Shown here in pieces: positions 5,918 to 6,645 of a DNA stretch of 6,645 nucleotides (position 1 is its first letter; every line of letters starts with the position of its first letter). The stretch is from contig CALFFB010000198.1 of assembly GCA_937958075.1 (NCBI GenBank), forward strand, positions 1 through 6,645, written 5' to 3'. Position numbers and translations under genes: made by a program. Origin of the DNA: an uncultured Geobacteraceae bacterium. Its GTDB lineage: Bacteria; Desulfobacterota; Desulfuromonadia; Desulfuromonadales; Geopsychrobacteraceae. Under the pieces are notes generated by a model. It did not search any database. It had not been told where the DNA came from and worked only from the letters and a program-made list of their open reading frames with translations.

Positions 5918-6645
5918 ATGCCCACTTTTTTAGATGACCTTCCCGAAGTTTTTGTCTCAACCACAGCCATCTCTGCGCTGGTTCATCAAGCTGTCAAGGA
6001 TGGCAGGCTCAGGAAACTCGGATCGCGCCTGTACACCAGGGATCTGTCATCTCCGCCGGAAGACATTGTCAAGAGAAACTGGTATTTTCTTTTACGGGAT
6101 TACTATCCGGACGCCCTCATTGCTGATCGAACAGCCCTTGAGAACAAACCCGCCGCCGATGGCTCCGTATTTATTGTGTCATCCAAGAAACGCGAAACCG
6201 TGCTGCCGGGAATTACCTTCAAACCAAGGCAGGGAGTTGGTGCCCTTGAGACCGACAAGGTTTTTATTGGTGGTTGCTTCCTGGCGTCCACCGCACGGGC
6301 GTATCTGGAGAATATGCGTGTCTCACGAGGGCGAGAGGGACGTGTGTCGCGGACCATCAGTCGCAGAGAAATGGAAGAGCGACTGGAACAGCTTCTGAGG
6401 CAGCGGGGGGAAGCATTTATTAACACCATCCGGGATCAGGCCAGAGACATAGCAAAAAAACTGGGTGCGGAAGATGAGTTCAGAAAACTTGATGAGCTGA
6501 TCGGCTCACTGCTTGGAACGCGGGATGCTGAACTGCAAAGCGGTGTTGGAAAAGCCAGAAAACTGGGTGCTCCCTATGATCCGAACCGGATCGACGCTTT
6601 CATAAGACTCTTTGAGGCGCTGCATCATAGCGCGCCAGTCCAGAG
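5918..6645 (+). CDS. AbiEi-antitoxin-like protein, probable Fic fusion; 3' partial
   Basis: The frame is open for 242 codons from ATG 5918 to the window edge, so only the N-terminal part is visible. Residues about 10-42 (VSTTAISALVHQA, then GRLRKLGSRLYTRD) look like a winged helix-turn-helix with its wing. The segment 117-134 (FIGGCFLASTARAYLENM) resembles the conserved LASPxRAxLD-type motif of AbiEi antitoxins of type IV toxin-antitoxin systems. Residues about 150-235 are helical and charged. From memory, this whole arrangement, opening FLDDLPEVFVSTTAIS and including ADRTALE and DPNR motifs, matches the front half of Fic-family proteins of roughly 500 residues. Fic enzymes transfer AMP or similar groups to target proteins. 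The diagnostic HxFx(D/E)GNGR motif is not in the window, so Fic is inference. The gene is transcribed away from the c-di-GMP gene and appears unrelated to it. Confidence 0.7.
   Translation, partial: MPTFLDDLPEVFVSTTAISALVHQAVKDGRLRKLGSRLYTRDLSSPPEDIVKRNWYFLLRDYYPDALIADRTALENKPAADGSVFIVSSKKRETVLPGITFKPRQGVGALETDKVFIGGCFLASTARAYLENMRVSRGREGRVSRTISRREMEERLEQLLRQRGEAFINTIRDQARDIAKKLGAEDEFRKLDELIGSLLGTRDAELQSGVGKARKLGAPYDPNRIDAFIRLFEALHHSAPVQ

Noticed and set aside
5934..6398. A 154-codon plus-strand frame inside the AbiEi-like gene, plus a 108-codon minus-strand frame at 6103-6429
   Set aside because: The frame from 5918 has a good ribosome binding site, stays open to the window end and matches a family; these are out-of-frame shadows.

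Overview
The window (6,645 bp) holds five protein-coding genes. Four lie on the minus strand (55-5572). The fifth runs off the right edge on the plus strand (from 5918). The gene content, moderately high GC, and a periplasmic haem-type sensor fused to GGDEF and EAL domains suggest a deltaproteobacterium of the Desulfuromonas/Geobacter kind. This is inference from protein style only; no rRNA or marker gene is present.

Layout in minus-strand transcription order. (1) 5572-2948 is a large membrane-bound c-di-GMP enzyme. It has a periplasmic Tll0287-like (DUF3365) domain with a CxxCH haem motif, a HAMP-like linker, a GAF-like region, a GGDEF domain with an intact I-site, and an EAL domain with two motif variations. 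(2) A hairpin plus T-tract (about 2864-2910) ends this unit. A near-consensus sigma-70 promoter (2906-2934) overlaps its 5' arm and appears to drive the next unit. (3) That unit is a TauE/SafE-family permease (2850-2056), a ZupT-like ZIP metal transporter (1997-1131) and a lipoprotein of the predicted zinc aminopeptidase family (1131-55). The last two overlap by one base (TAATG), suggesting coupled translation and a possible link between metal uptake and a zinc-dependent envelope peptidase. Bases 1-54, after the peptidase stop codon, show no recognisable feature.

The gap 5603-5917 separates the c-di-GMP gene from a divergent plus-strand gene. It is AT-rich on the right-hand side and carries several small dyads and a repeated 8-mer, but no certain promoter. 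The divergent gene (5918 to beyond 6645) begins with a winged-helix AbiEi-antitoxin-like region. From memory of the family it resembles the N-terminal half of Fic proteins that carry such a domain, but the Fic catalytic motif would lie outside the window.

The most interesting items are the AbiEi-like/Fic candidate, the haem-sensor c-di-GMP protein with its altered EAL motifs, and the overlapping terminator and promoter at 2864-2934.
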